Positions 44,630-55,800 of a DNA stretch of 64,000 nt are shown here, one piece after another. The stretch's first letter is position 1; each line of letters opens with the position of its first letter. The translations under genes and the position numbers were made by a program. Source of the DNA: Endomychus coccineus (taxonomy: Eukaryota > Arthropoda > Insecta > Coleoptera > Endomychidae); the NCBI GenBank assembly GCA_958510875.1, contig OY294070.1, positions 48,264,078-48,328,077 on the forward strand, written 5' to 3'. Under the pieces are notes generated by a model, which was given only the letters and a program-made list of their open reading frames with translations, made no database searches and was not told the DNA's origin.

Positions 44630-45340
44630 TAGAAATAGATAATCAGCTTCCTTTCCTTGATATTAACATTAAAAAAGATAGAAATCATTTGAATTTCGAC
44701 ATATACAGAAAACCCACTAAAACAAATAGGAATACCCCGGCAGATACAGCTACACCATCAAGTATAAAATAGCTCCATTTAATAGTCCTTTTCATAGATT
44801 ATTGAAGGTCTCTTTGAGCCAGCAAAATCATATCAACGAAGTTGAGAAACCTCAGCAAATAGCAATGGTTAGGAGAAATATTTGTTCTACAATTTAATTT
44901 CTAAACAAAAAAGAAAATTGGAACGGAACCTAACCAAATTAGAGCCATTACCTTCAAATAGTTCAATAAAATTCGAAAGTTTCACTTATCATCCTTCAGT
45001 AATTAATAAATTCCATCCATTGTTTTCCAAATTTGCAATACAACTAGTTCAAACACTGTTTAGGCAACACATTTGATAAAGTTTCCGACTCAAATCGGGG
45101 CTTCTCAAAATCGATTGTGAGTCGTCTTTAAAATGCTATCTGGGTCAAACTAGAAGGAATTTTTTGCCCATATAAAGAAAAATAATGGTGAAAAATCTGC
45201 GTTAGCCGAACAGGTCACACCATTACTCAAGACAGTTTATCACTTTTAAAACACAGTGCAGATAAATATCTAGGTAATTTAGAAGGGATGGAAATGTATA
45301 AAACAAAAGAGCAATTTATTGAATTCCTAGTTATCTCTAG
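44630..45340 (+). pseudogene. Penelope-like RT C-terminus and GIY-YIG remnant
   Basis: NQLPFLDINIKKDRNHLNFD followed by IYRKPTKTNRN (44640-44740) is the LPFLDI…YRKPT.T.R block late in Penelope RTs. Then LNKKENWNGT and LPSNSSIKFESFTYHPSVIN with LFSKFAIQL (44940-45055) form the linker. 45110-45330 reads, in broken frames, CESSLKCYLGQTRRN and AHIKKNNGEKSALAEQVT, the GIY-YIG nuclease. Stops and shifts occur throughout. Confidence 0.8.
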
Positions 45341-45414
45341 CTGAAGGTAACCCCTTGTTTGCATTATTATCCTCAAATAGTAATTAAACAAGCACATTTT
45401 GATTTATGATTTAG

Positions 45415-45460
45415 TTTACTCTGATGATGATACTTGGTAGCAGAAAGCTCCTAAGTACTT
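45415..45460 (+). ncRNA. hammerhead ribozyme motif A4
   Basis: UUUACU, core CUGAUGA (45421-45427), helix II UGAUAC-UUG-GUAGCA (one mismatch, but here the extra U pairs with A45442), core GAAA (45443-45446), helix III A-G/C-U with a CUC triloop, cleavage base A45453, then AGUA pairing four bases with UACU. All conserved core residues are kept. Predicted cut after A45453. Confidence 0.65.
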
Positions 45461-45545
45461 AGTATCTTTAGTGGCTGAGGGTAAATATTTCTTATTTATA
45501 GTGTTATAGTGTATCCACAGAGTGAACTCTTTTATAGTTTATTAC

Positions 45546-46309
45546 TTTGCTTAGTGCTTTTCTAAGTACTTGCTTTTGTGCTCCTGCACTTTGCTATACG
45601 AGTACTTCTTTAAATCGGTGATTAGGGCGTAGTGATTCAAATACTATGAACGGACTTAGTGGTTAGTGCCCGTAAAAAGGCGAGCACTCGAAAGAGCTTG
45701 CAAGCACTCTGAAAGACTCGCGAGCACTTTGAGCACATAATATTAATGTAATTTTCGGTAATTTTTCCATATGCTTTCATAAAAGCACTTTTTTGAGTGG
45801 TTAGTGTAGTGTATTACCATTAAATGCTAATTAAATGATTTTTTTCATTTATAGCAACCAGAATAATATAGTATTCTATAAGCTAAGTGTTAACGACCAC
45901 TAGTTATTTTAGCGACTTATTGACATGATCGGGTTGATAGACCTGTAACTCTTAATAGGTATGTACAATAACTGTATTATTTGGCGAACTACTTTCGATT
46001 GGCATCTCTGGATTGTAATGTTTATTTTACAGGCGTATAATTCATATATATAAGAACTTTGTTTTCCACAGGTACCCGCGATTTTTTCCTATCAGCCTCT
46101 CTTTAATCTTGATGTTGTCAATGTGTTGTTTCTCTTTTTTGTGATTTGCTGTTTCCATGTTGTAGCCCTGAATTTTTCTCCGTTTTCGTTAGTGGTATCT
46201 AGACATTTTTTATTGTGATTTCTTAGTTTAAATGCAATTTTCACTTCTTTAGCCTATCTTTAGGTTATTTACATGATTTTGTGTTACATCAGAGGCTATT
46301 TTAGGATCT
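45546..46309. other. unassigned; AGCACT-rich stretch
   Basis: 45550-45800 has many AGTGCT/AGCACT strings in both orientations (CGAGCACTCGAAAGAGCTTG; GCAAGCACTC). It could be a decayed MITE, but boundaries cannot be set. Confidence 0.35.
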
Positions 46310-46860
46310 TCATGGCAACATAATGGGAAATATTCCTCTTACTGTATTTTGTCCCAGCGGCAGGTCTGACGTATACTTTATACCAAGGACAAAGCCTTGT
46401 GGTATTCCTGAATGATTTATTTTTATACTTTGACTGTACACGAAAGGGGAACCTATATGTTCGAAGAACATCGTGTGAACCAGCAGGGGAATGTAGGGAT
46501 AGGAGATAGGCATTCGTATTTTCTTGAAGGTTTGGAGGTTATAGGCATATGGAAATACCTCAATCTCTCTTCTGGAGAGCTTCAGCGTATGTTTGGTGGC
46601 CGAACTCCAAACATGTGAATAGTATTCCAGGACAGGCCGAATATGTGCTTTGTAGATTATGAGGAGCTGCTGGGATTTGAAGTAGCTCTTGGCACGGAAT
46701 AGAAAATCAAATTTTTGTGAAGCGGTTTTCGCAATGTCCATCATATGATCATCCTATAAGAGGGTGCTGTTGGTGGTGATTCCGAGCATTATTATGGAAC
46801 ACTTCATAGGAATAGTTGCACCTGTTGTATCAGATACCTATTTCAAAATCTTTGCCAGAT
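46310..46860 (-). pseudogene. LINE RT C-terminal fragment, deleted
   Basis: The minus strand reads FDFLFRAKSYFKSQQLLIIY, KAHIRPVLEYYSHVWSSATK, then jumps (near HTLKL) to EVFPYAYNLQTFKK, so most of the region between the conserved RT C-terminal block and the tail is deleted. Related to 13880-14290 and 62520-63120. Non-functional. Confidence 0.8.
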
Positions 46861-47229
46861 CTCCATTTCTTGGCTTAAAAGGTTTTCCCGCTTGAATGAA
46901 TATCAATATCAACACTGTCCACGGAGCTTATAAATTTGGAATTCCATTTCTTCCGAGCCGAGTGTTATGATTTCCGTTTCATACACTTATACTCAATAAG
47001 TAAGATTCGTTTGAACTCTTGTTCGCATGAATTTGTCTCAGCAACCTTAATAAGCTGAAACTGATTTGATCATTGTTAAATTGGTCAATTTGTTCTATTC
47101 ATATGATAAACTAAAACAGTTTTTTGTAATCATGCACATAATTTTATCTTATGTTATGATTTCCTGCTCCGATATGCTTAATACTTGGCTTGAAAACATG
47201 TTGACAGCTTTCGTTCGACCAATACAAAG

Positions 47230-48095
47230 TAGATATACCAAATTTCACTTATTCTTATCGTCTAATTAAATGCCCCAAAAAAAATGTTTGCTACAATTAT
47301 TTTTTGTTCTGAAAGATTGTGCTACTTTCACCGTAATACTAGCAGATACAGTGGCGTCGCAAGGTTACCCGAGACCTCGACGCAAACTGAAAGAAGCGAA
47401 AGTTTGGGATAGAAGAGGGCCAAAAAAAGAGTTTCTGTTCTGGTGGAAATGCGGCCCTTACTGAATGAAAAAAAAACATATTTGTTATGAACAAATTAAA
47501 TGTCAAAATAAAATAAACTTATAATTCTATGAAAAAAAATCAATTTCATCTACAAGATTTGCTTGTATGGACAGCAAAGCCAGATTTGACACATCGTCTT
47601 TACGAGTTTCAATTTGCTAAACGATCACTCGGCGCTTGCTACTTACAATAACTTAATTTTGCGGTTATTTCTTTATTATGTATTATATTGAAGATGAAAA
47701 TAATCGAATATAGCTCAGGAAATATTTCAGATTTAGTTATCAAGCGAATTCGTATTCGTATGAAAAGTTGTAGGGTGCAATAAGTAAAATGTAAAATAAA
47801 AAAAACAAGTGGTCCCCAAAATTCTGGGATGCTTTTGTGTCGCATAGGTTGCTTTTCCATAGTTACGCCACTGCTCAGAGAACAGGGGAATTTTAGCAGA
47901 TGTCAACGAAAAATATGTCAAAATTTATCTCTGACTAAATGCCCAAGTAGAAAATTTACGATACAATAATTTTGGTTTTAAAAGTTTCTGCTAGCTTTAC
48001 GGTAATACTAGCAGAACCTCGCGCGGAGTAAGGACAATTCAGCAGAATTCAATGAAAAATATATCATAATTATCGGTTAATTAAATGACCAAAAT
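47230..48095. repeat. ~146-bp satellite units, one interrupted
   Basis: The unit boundary string CT.A.TAAATG recurs at about 47260, 47931 and 48077. Each unit contains CGTAATACTAGCAGA and GAAAAATAT.TCA.AATT. The first spacing, 671 bp, minus the 525-bp inserted element equals the second spacing of 146 bp. Confidence 0.75.
47349..47873. mobile_element. 525-bp hAT MITE inserted in the satellite
   Basis: Starts CAGTGGCGTCGC and ends …ACGCCACTG, a hAT-type inverted terminus. The flanking 8-mers AGCAGATA and CTCAGAGA agree at five of eight bases. No transposase coding. Confidence 0.75.
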
Positions 48096-48179
48096 TTCAC
48101 ACCCCAATCGATAAAAAGTCTAGGACAAAAATGCTCACACAAGAATTTCGTGAATGCAGAAACCAAAACCATGAAAAAA

Positions 48180-48984
48180 AATATAACTTTTTATTAAGAA
48201 ATAACAAAATGGCTTCAGATCCTTCAGTAACCTTAGACTAAACTACCGAGGTAGACGGATTTACATCTGCACTGACAGCCGAGCGGCCCTGGGCGCACTT
48301 CGCGCCCACAGAATGACTTCTAGGCTTGTCTTGGAGTGCAGGGAAACTCTGGTTGAATTAGCCAGAAGAAACAAACTTCAGCTAGTGTGGGTACCTGCCC
48401 ATTCTGGTGTGAAGGGAAACGAAGTGGCCGATGAATTGGCCAAACGGGGCTCCTTGAGCGCCCCTGACCCCGACTCCACGATCGGAATTTCATCGACCAC
48501 CGGGCTCCACGCCCTTAAGGAGCTGCTGGACAGACAGTGGCTCTTGATCTGGCGTGGTTCCCCAGGCATGAGGCAGGCGAAGCTCCACATCAGGGAATTC
48601 TCGCCTAAACTCTCTAAAACCCTACTCTCTATGAGCAGGAGAGGCCTAAAACTGGTGACAGGACTCCTCACAGGACACTGTCATCTGAATAAACATCTAC
48701 ACACAATGGGCATTATCGAAGACTCAATTTGTAGTAGATGTGGGGAGGCGGATGAAACTGCCTCTCATATCCTAGCAGAATGTCCAGCACTGGTTTCTCT
48801 CAGGCTACAACACCTCGGCAGTACATATATGCTGCCTGAAGCAATAAGAGATATCAGTCCAGGCAAAATCTTAGCTTTTGGCACGGCCTTGGGCCTGCTG
48901 TTTGATTCTCGTATCAAGGGGCGCACAATGGACCCAATCAAGCGGTCTAAGTGCTCAGGACTCGTTCGCCCCCATTCTGATTGA
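48180..48984 (+). pseudogene. I-clade-like LINE 3' end with RNase H
   Basis: The frame entering at about 48240 reads RIYICTDSRAALGALRAH, then VWVPAHSGVKGNEVADELAK; TDS and HSG..GNE.AD hold RNase H catalytic residues. Further on come RGLKLVTGLLTGHCHLNKHL and CSRCGEADETASHILAECPA, the C-terminal Cys/His motif of RNase H-bearing LINEs. It is open to the stop at 48984 but truncated at the 5' side before the catalytic core of the RT. A (TGAT)n tail follows (TGATTGATTGATTGATCGAT), typical of this group. The ATG at 48313 is internal, not a true start. Confidence 0.85.
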
Positions 48985-49084
48985 TTGATTGATTGATCGA
49001 TCTGGACTAGAAAGATCTCATCATTGTTATCTCGCAAAAGCCAACATGAGATGATTGAGTATATCCATATATTCATTTCTTTAC

Positions 49085-49375
49085 AATTCTCTTATATTGC
49101 TTTGGTTTGGTGGCCCCATCCCATATGGCGCACTCAAGTAATCCCACATTCGCCGTAACTTTGGTAAAGTTCGAGAAATCTTGCTTGATTTCTTAGTGGG
49201 ACATCCATTCAAAGATAGCGTGAGATATCTTTTATTTTTACCACATTGTAGGTGGATGACTACCTTCAGTAACGTTGCAAACTTGGTCGTTCCATTCATA
49301 AGCTCTATGAGAAGAGCGAAATAGATGTCTGGAACTGTAAGTTTGTGAGGTTATTGATCGATCTGGACTAAATAT
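49085..49375 (+). repeat. hammerhead-bearing repeat, family C copy 2
   Basis: Partner of 5775-5964. It includes GATTTCTTAGTGGGACATCC, GATAGCGTGAGATATC, GTTGCAAACTT.GTCGTT and GTTATTGATCGATCTGGACTA. The last string also follows the LINE tail at about 48990. Confidence 0.65.
49289..49335 (+). ncRNA. hammerhead ribozyme motif C2 (core partly lost)
   Basis: Helix I GUUCCA (49289-49294) pairs perfectly with UGGAAC (49330-49335). Helix II GCUCU-AUGAGA-AGAGC is perfect. GAAA (49318-49321), helix III region UAGAUGU and cleavage base C49329 are present. The first core strand has decayed to UUCAUAA, so it should not cut. Copy C1 keeps CUGAUGA and has G-C where this copy has A-U at the first helix I pair. 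Confidence 0.65.
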
Positions 49376-49529
49376 CATTGCTATTTCAACAGTATTCATG
49401 CACAAGTTTCTAACTTAGATGAATGTTGTTGTAAGACTAGGTACAGGCAATATAATTTTATATTACATAATAAACTTTTTTATGTTTCTTACTGATTCAC
49501 TTCAATCATTATATGTACTTTACGTATAA

Positions 49530-49870
49530 TCAACTTCTCGGAATAATCTTCTTAGAATCGGAAATAGCATTATCTCCTGGTAACGAAAATGAACTGCTCC
49601 ATACGGAAAACTTCTTAGAACGGAAAATAACATCTGCTTTCAACAAAAATTAAATTTCTTTTTGAAATAAAATGAAACTTCTTGATTCTGAATTCTTCTT
49701 GAAACAAAACCTCTTCTTATAACGGCAAAACTTCTTCAAACGAAAACAATTTAGAACGGAAAAAAATCATCTTCTTGAAATAAAATGATACTTCTTGGTT
49801 CGAACTTCTTCTTGACATAAAGTCTTTTCTTTTTTGAAACGGAAGGAATTTTAGAAGAATCCTCGTTGAC
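49530..49870. repeat. degenerate CTTCTT/GAAACGAAAA tract
   Basis: ACTTCTT…GAACGGAAAA-type phrases recur every ~25-50 bases. Boundaries are vague. Confidence 0.5.
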
Positions 49871-49872
49871 AT

Positions 49873-50136
49873 TTACACAATGACCAGCTTATAACCCGTC
49901 ACAGACTTTCCACTGGTTACATCGAACAGGGCCGGTAACTGCGGATTTGGCTTGTTCCTGTTTTCGGTGCGGGACTTCTTCGAGGAGACGGTGCTTGGAC
50001 AATCGCAAATTCTTGACATTACGCCTACACGTCTGCATCTGAAACAAAATAGCCGTACCATCTGGATCGTAGTTTTTGAGGTGGTCCTTCTTGATTCAGT
50101 GTTTTGGGAAGAATAACTTTGATCCTGCTCAACCAA
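49873..50136 (-). pseudogene. Gag/ORF1-like zinc-knuckle fragment
   Basis: The minus strand reads SYSSQNTESRRTTSKTTIQM, then VRLFCFRCRRVGVMSRICDC, which resembles a CCHC knuckle with the His replaced (V) and continues to a stop. It may be ORF1 of the LINE that ends to its right, or of another retroelement. Confidence 0.4.
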
Positions 50137-50164
50137 AACTAGAGTGTAAAAAGTTTACCCGTTT

Positions 50165-51244
50165 ATGGGGAGGTTATGAGCATTTCAGGGTCACCATTCC
50201 AGGCGTACTCACTAAAAACTTCACCCCCTTTGTAGGCTTGCCTCCGGTGACACTTAGGCCTTCTGGCCCATTGGCCCATTGTATCTCTCCTATGTTTTGT
50301 TTCTTTACGGTATCCACTCGAGTAGGGTGGGAACTGTATAATTCTGGTTCGCCGTTAGGCTTTCCAAAAATCGACTGTCTTTTGCGATCCAGTGCCTCGC
50401 ATTTACACAGTATGTGTGTCACTGTTTCTGTATCCTTACCAGAAAGTCTGCATGTCAGGTCGCCATTGTACAGTCCCATTTTGTTTAGGTGATCTTTTAC
50501 TGGCGAATGGCCAGTCATGAGCCGTTACGAGTTTTATTTTTTTCCCTATTTAGTGCTAATAGGTCTGTCGTTCTTTTGTTACACCGGACTTTGATGTATT
50601 TCTTCCCGTGTTCTATTCCTGGGATATTTTCCCTGTATTCTTTGTGGTTTTCCATGATTCAGTCTTCAACAGACCTTCGTGCTGTACGTTTTGGTACCTC
50701 CGTGGTCTGTTCTGGATCTGGAGCGTTCTCCGACCCTCTTCTTGCAAGTTCGTCGGCTTTTTCATTGCCTGTCGTTTCCTAATGTCCAGGCACCCAGATC
50801 AGCTTAACGCGGTTTCGGTCTGCCAGTATTTCAAGTTATTCTTTGCATGTCCATACCAGACGGGATGTCACTTCCTGACTTCTCGTAGCCTTAAGTGCAG
50901 CCTGACAGTCTGTCAATATGTGCATCTTCGATGGCTTCGATTGTTTTCCTTCACACATTGGAGTATTGCATATACCTCAGCTTGGAAGACGGAGATGTGT
51001 TTACCCAATGAATAGCTCAAGCCAATCTTTGGGTTTCTTGAGTCTTAGACTTAGACCCGTCTGTATACCAGATCTGTCCCTGTAGAATGTCGCCCAGGTT
51101 TGTTTGGTCCCATTCAGTCCTTTCTGGTATTGATACCCTCAATGTGCTGTTGAAAGAGTATCGCTTTGGAATGTGATCTGTTCTCATGTCTAACACGTCC
51201 CTGGTACAATTGACCAAGAAATTGAATTTTGTTGAGATCATCAA
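50165..51244 (-). pseudogene. I-clade-like LINE 3' region with RNase H
   Basis: Minus strand: TEWDQTNLGDILQGQIWYTD with GSKS (51130-51060) is the RNase H start. After many stops, 50518-50400 reads MTGHSPVKDHLNKMGLYNGD and CRLSGKDTETVTHILCKCEA, the degraded Cys/His motif (compare CSRCGEADETASHILAECPA at 48.7 kb). A different, older subfamily than 48180-48984, in the opposite orientation. Confidence 0.75.
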
Positions 51245-52611
51245 TTAATTTGCTTCAGCCGAAACAAGAAAGGCATAATTCTGTACGTATAATCTGTTTC
51301 ATGCGCATCATAAGATTTGATAACAAATAATTTTCACTGGGAACTGAAATGAGGATTTATTAACAGATATTACTAAAAGTACAGAAAGAACATTTTGTGT
51401 TCTGGTATTTATATTTCTTGATACTAACAACTTGATCACTATCTGTATAGCATAGACACGAGTTGCGCATCCAACATATTATTTTTTATTTGTATATCTA
51501 TGGTTTCGGCGTTTACGTAGTGTAAATTCATAATACTTCAGAAGTTGGAGAATAAAACTCAAATTTTTTTTTTTTTTTTTATTTTGTTTTTTTTTTTTTT
51601 TATTTTTTTTTTTTTTTTTTTTTTACACAAAACTTTTATTTTGTACCCATTTTTTATATCAGTCGAGTCTAAAGCTAAGTTTAAAAAAGTTAATATCACG
51701 TATCTGTTAGTAGACTTTGTTATAATCGCAGCGGTAAAATTAGTTTTTAGAGTTAATGAAAAGATAGCAGAAAAAATGTTTGCCATTTAATTAGTCGATA
51801 AAAGCTTTCAATAATGATATATTTTTTAATGAGTTTTGCTGAAATGTCTCTGCTAACTTTTCCGACGTGAAAGAACCAAGTAATTAATAGTAAAACACAC
51901 GGTTTAAATAGTGTTTTAAATCGCAAATATTGAGTAGAGTGCTCCGTGTTAGGTGGAAACGAGGGAAGAACGCTTAGTAGTATCGTAATATCGTAGCTAT
52001 TCATATGTTTTGCCCGTAAGTATGCCACGGATTAAAAGACAATGAACAATGAATTGTAACTTCAAACGACTTCAGACATGTCTGCCCAAACTATTAATTT
52101 AAAATCTGAACGTGTATACCTTCCCTTAAGGTTAAAATAAATCACGCCAGGTCTACGAAAGGTTGAAAACTAATTTTAAAAGTGCATGTAATTCTTCTAC
52201 CGTGATCGGCTGTATTATAGTCCGCCTCGACCAAGGTCGAAGGTATCCAATTCTGGCCTTACAATTACTTTACCACTTAGATATTGTCTGGGAAGAGAAA
52301 TCGTGATTTGCTTTTATGGAAATCGTCTTATCAGCGTGTCGAGTTGAATGAAGTTTGTGATTATTGTGCGGTTTTCGTCTTGTGCACTTTTCGACATTGA
52401 GTTAAATGTGCAACGAAAGAACGAAACTTGTATCTCGGTTTATGATGAGTCAGTTTGTACGACTAGGAAATACCGCATACATCGTTATTATCTTGTATTT
52501 TATATTTTTAGAGGTTAGCACTTTTCCTTGAACTGGATTCACACAAATTTATCATGCTTTTATAAAGCAGGATTTGTGAATAAGAATTGTTGATAAGACT
52601 TCCTTGTGGTG
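51245..52611. other. unassigned sequence with T-rich tract
   Basis: 51564-51624 is an almost pure T run with a few A/G interruptions. The rest shows no recognisable gene or repeat. Confidence 0.5.
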
Positions 52612-52788
52612 TAAATATACATCTTTCAGGCCACCTTATTCCTTTATAATATCGTTTCTTAATACTAGGCCGATTCAATATCAGCTTAAAAAATATATCC
52701 TTTTTTTTAAGCTGATATAGAATCGACCTAGTATCAAGCAACGATATTAAAAAGGAATAAGGTGGCCCGAAAGATGTGTGAGTTTATA
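52612..52788. repeat. ~80-bp-arm hairpin (MITE-like)
   Basis: Left arm TAAATATACATCTTTCAGGC … GAT.CAATATCAGCTTAAA and right arm TTAAGCTGATATAGAATCGA … AGGTGGCCCGAAAGATGT are inverted copies around a ~20-base loop. Confidence 0.85.
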
Positions 52789-52894
52789 TTGATTGTTGAA
52801 ATTGATATGGTTTTTTCTCACAATCCATTAAATATGTTGTACAACCAGTTTCGTGGTCTAAATTGCACCTCATCCCTAGGTTTATATAAGAAAT

Positions 52895-53095
52895 GGATTC
52901 ATTATCCATTTTTCTATAATAATGGCTAATTATCAAATTGATGTAATTGAAATGGATTGAATATAGCTAATTAAATACCTAAGATACTGTTGTACGATTT
53001 TACAAATCTAAATCACTATGATTATTTTATGAATTAGACTATTCTATGATTTGCATTTCATTCCTATTACTAACAACTGATCAAGTTTAAGATAA
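52895..53095 (+). repeat. left copy of GIY-YIG element UTR
   Basis: Reverse-complementary to 61070-61290 (shared TAATTGGCTATA/TATAGC.AATTA, TTAAATACCTAAGATACT, ACAAATCTAAAT, ATTATTT.ATGAATTAG) and collinear with the UTR part of each 1391-bp unit (ATTCCTATTACTAACAACT.ATCAAGTTTAAGATA). Confidence 0.75.
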
Positions 53096-53099
53096 AAAT

Positions 53100-55800
53100 A
53101 ATAATAATTATAATAATTTTTATTGTCCATAAGACCAATAATATAACATGGTATAAGACAAGTCAAGAATATGTATGTAAGTAAACAAATAATTAAATAG
53201 ATAAATAAACACGTATTTTGGTACAACAAATAAGACAGAAAAGAAAAACAATAAAGAAAAAATATATACAAAGATAATACTTCCTTTGGAAAGCATTAAT
53301 AACTGTTCGGAAAGTAATAAATAATAATTATAGCCCAGTATCTACTATACTTATTTATTAATATAAAATTAGGATTGAAATTAAAGGAAATGAGCAATAC
53401 TTTATGAATCATCTGTTATTACAGATGCCAAGTCGGAACTAAGAAACACTGTAAAATACTTGAAACTGTTTTAAGATAGCATTATCTTTGAGCGACTGCG
53501 GAAGTTTGTTGAACATCTTTATGCCCATTTATCGTGGACTTTCTTCAAACAGTCATCTTTATTTTGAGGTATCAACAGGTTCGCTCGACCTCTAGTAGGA
53601 TAAGTCTGATTGTGAAATCATTGCGGTAAAATGAACCAACATTTATTTTGACGTATATCAAAAATTGCTTTATATATACATGGAAGGGGTAGTAATTGCA
53701 ATTTTCGGAGGATGTTTCTACATGAGGTTCTTCTATTTGCTCCTACCATAAGTCTTAGTGCAAGCTTCTGCATTATGAAGACTCGGTACGATTCAGATGC
53801 AGATCCCCAGAATATAATGCCATAAGAAGATCTTGAATAGAACTGTGCATAATGATAGGATAGGAGTATACATCTACTTGCAGGACTGTGCAACCTCCTC
53901 AAAGCATAGCACACTGTTGATGATTTGCGACATAACATCTGAATGTGAGCCTCCCAGTTAAATGGTTTATTTATACATAGCCCCAAAAAACTTACAGTCT
54001 GAACTTGCCTCAAAGAATGTCCGACAATTTTTGAGAGACTCATTGTAGTTTATTATGCGAGGTGCAAAATAGATGAAAACTGTTTTTGATGTATTCAGAA
54101 TGAGTTGATTCGCAGCAAACCATTCTACGCAGGCATTCAGACTATTTTGAATATTTTTCACCAGCACGCGTGTGTCAGATTCCGTGCTTAACATTGAATT
54201 ATCAACCGCAAACATCGTTAGAATCCCTTGCTGCAGTACCATTGGCAAATCATTGACAAATAACAAGGAAAGAAGGGGAACCTTGATGTACAACATTCAC
54301 AACCTTCAATCGGTTAGATTTTATGCCATCAGTATCGACAACCTGATAACGATCAGAAGAATATGATGAAATCCACTGATACAACTTCCCCTAAAACCGT
54401 ATCCGGACAATTTAGCAAGAAGTGGATTGTGATCAACAAGGTCTAATTCCTTGCTTGGATCCATGAACACTCCACAGCTTTTTTTGTTACTATCAAGTTT
54501 CTCATATAACTTTTCCTTAAAATGCATTATGGCGAACTGCGTGAATTTATTCTTCCGAAAACCGTGTTGAAAACATGACATTATTTCATAGCGATTTATG
54601 AAGGTCATTGTTGAGGACATAAAGAGACTAATATATATTTAATATTAAAATTTAGTTACATGTAAGGGTAATAAATGAATTACCAAGAATTCATATTTTC
54701 AGAATAGTTGTTTACGGTATTTGCGTAATACCTAATATGCACAGTGTTGTTGACCTGGGTCTTAATGATTATGATAGGATTCTTATTTGGTTTATCACTT
54801 TGTTTGTTGGTACATTTCTTTACCTACCATAATCAGAAAGACCCGGTCAACAACCCTTACCACAATTCTAGTAATTTAAAATCAGATGGTCTCAAGATGT
54901 TAGTGAGGCATCTTTCCCAATACCTAATATTTATTAAGATCATTTCTATTGGTGGATTCTGCGTAAGGGTTCCACCCCCTGAAGGTTCAAGTAGTAGAAT
55001 GTAATTGTAAAGTAAATCATTATATCCAAGTTTTTCAATGTATCAACAAGTATCAATCAATTATACATCATATCATAATACAACAATTCAATCATTAATT
55101 TATAATTTGAAGATCCCTTGTTTCACTTTAGTATTTTTAGTTAGTGTATAGTTAGGTCCAATAAACAATCAAATCACAAACCTTTCGAGTTTACTTAACT
55201 TCAAGCAAAACAGTGTATAATCAATATTCACGACTCTACTAACAAAACAGTCATTATTCTACTAGCTATAATTTTTTCTAGTATCTTGGACAAAGTAGAT
55301 AACAGGGAGATAGTACGGACATTTTCAACTTGTTTCATGCTTCTCTTTTTAAATAATAGTATGACTTTGTCCGTTTTTGAAACATCTGGAAAAATTCCTT
55401 CACGCGTGGATAAGTTTACCAGATAAGTAATGGGCACAACTATGAACTCGACCACACACTTTAACATATTACTGCTTATGTCATCGAGACCTACTGAATT
55501 TCGTGTTTTCAGACTCATAATTGTGTTGAATATTTTAATTCTCACATACGGGACTAAGAAATATTGTTTGATACTTTTTGGGCAATCTATAATTGTAACA
55601 GCAACCATCAACCTGCTCAGCAATCTGAATAAAGTTAGATTCACCCTTAGCTGTTTGAGATATATTGACAAAGTAGCTGTTTAAGTAATCGGACATTTTC
55701 TGTTGATTGGTCTCTGAAAGACCATCTATTTTCAGTTCATTTACTGCCTTAGGTTTTTTCCTACTACTCTGTAAACCACTGTTATGGAATTTAATTTTTA
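53100..55800 (-). pseudogene. Jockey-like LINE inserted in GIY-YIG element UTR
   Basis: Minus strand, right to left: SETNQQKMSDYLNSYFVNIS; NTIMSLKTRNSVGLDDISSN; LFKKRSMKQVENVRTISLLS (RT start, 55680-55260); then FQHGFRKNKFTQFAIMHFKE and SNKKSCGVFMDPSKELDLVD (54560-54450); the active-site box at about 54210 reads FAVD where FADD is expected; then FNWEAHIQMLCRKSSTVCYA … SSYGIIFWGSA (53950-53800), ending in A/T-rich repeats near 53100. Sequence on both sides (GATA|…|…ACTGTCATAAATG) rejoins as the UTR seen intact in the tandem units, so the LINE landed there. Confidence 0.8.
54612..55246. mobile_element. insertion inside the LINE (class unknown)
   Basis: Interrupts the RT frame between IIASRIMT and FINRYEIMS. 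GTCATT occurs at both junctions and may be a short target duplication. It contains an inverted pair TTGTTGACCTGGGTCTT / AAGACCCGGTCAACAAC (about 54747 and 54838). An open frame, 54744-55004 (+), has a hydrophobic start but no recognised similarity. Confidence 0.5.

Larger units (their letters stand above)
44515..45545 (+). mobile_element. Penelope-like element remnant
   Basis: Flanked by inverted Penelope terminal repeats, left at 44515-44600 (reversed) and right at 45410-45545. Between them lie the RT C-terminus, a GIY-YIG remnant and the 3' UTR. Much of the RT 5' half is missing. Inverted flanking repeats are a known Penelope arrangement. Same family as 10190-12121. Confidence 0.8.

Noticed and set aside
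51545..51790. Open frames rich in Phe or Lys
   Set aside because: Produced by the poly-T tract.
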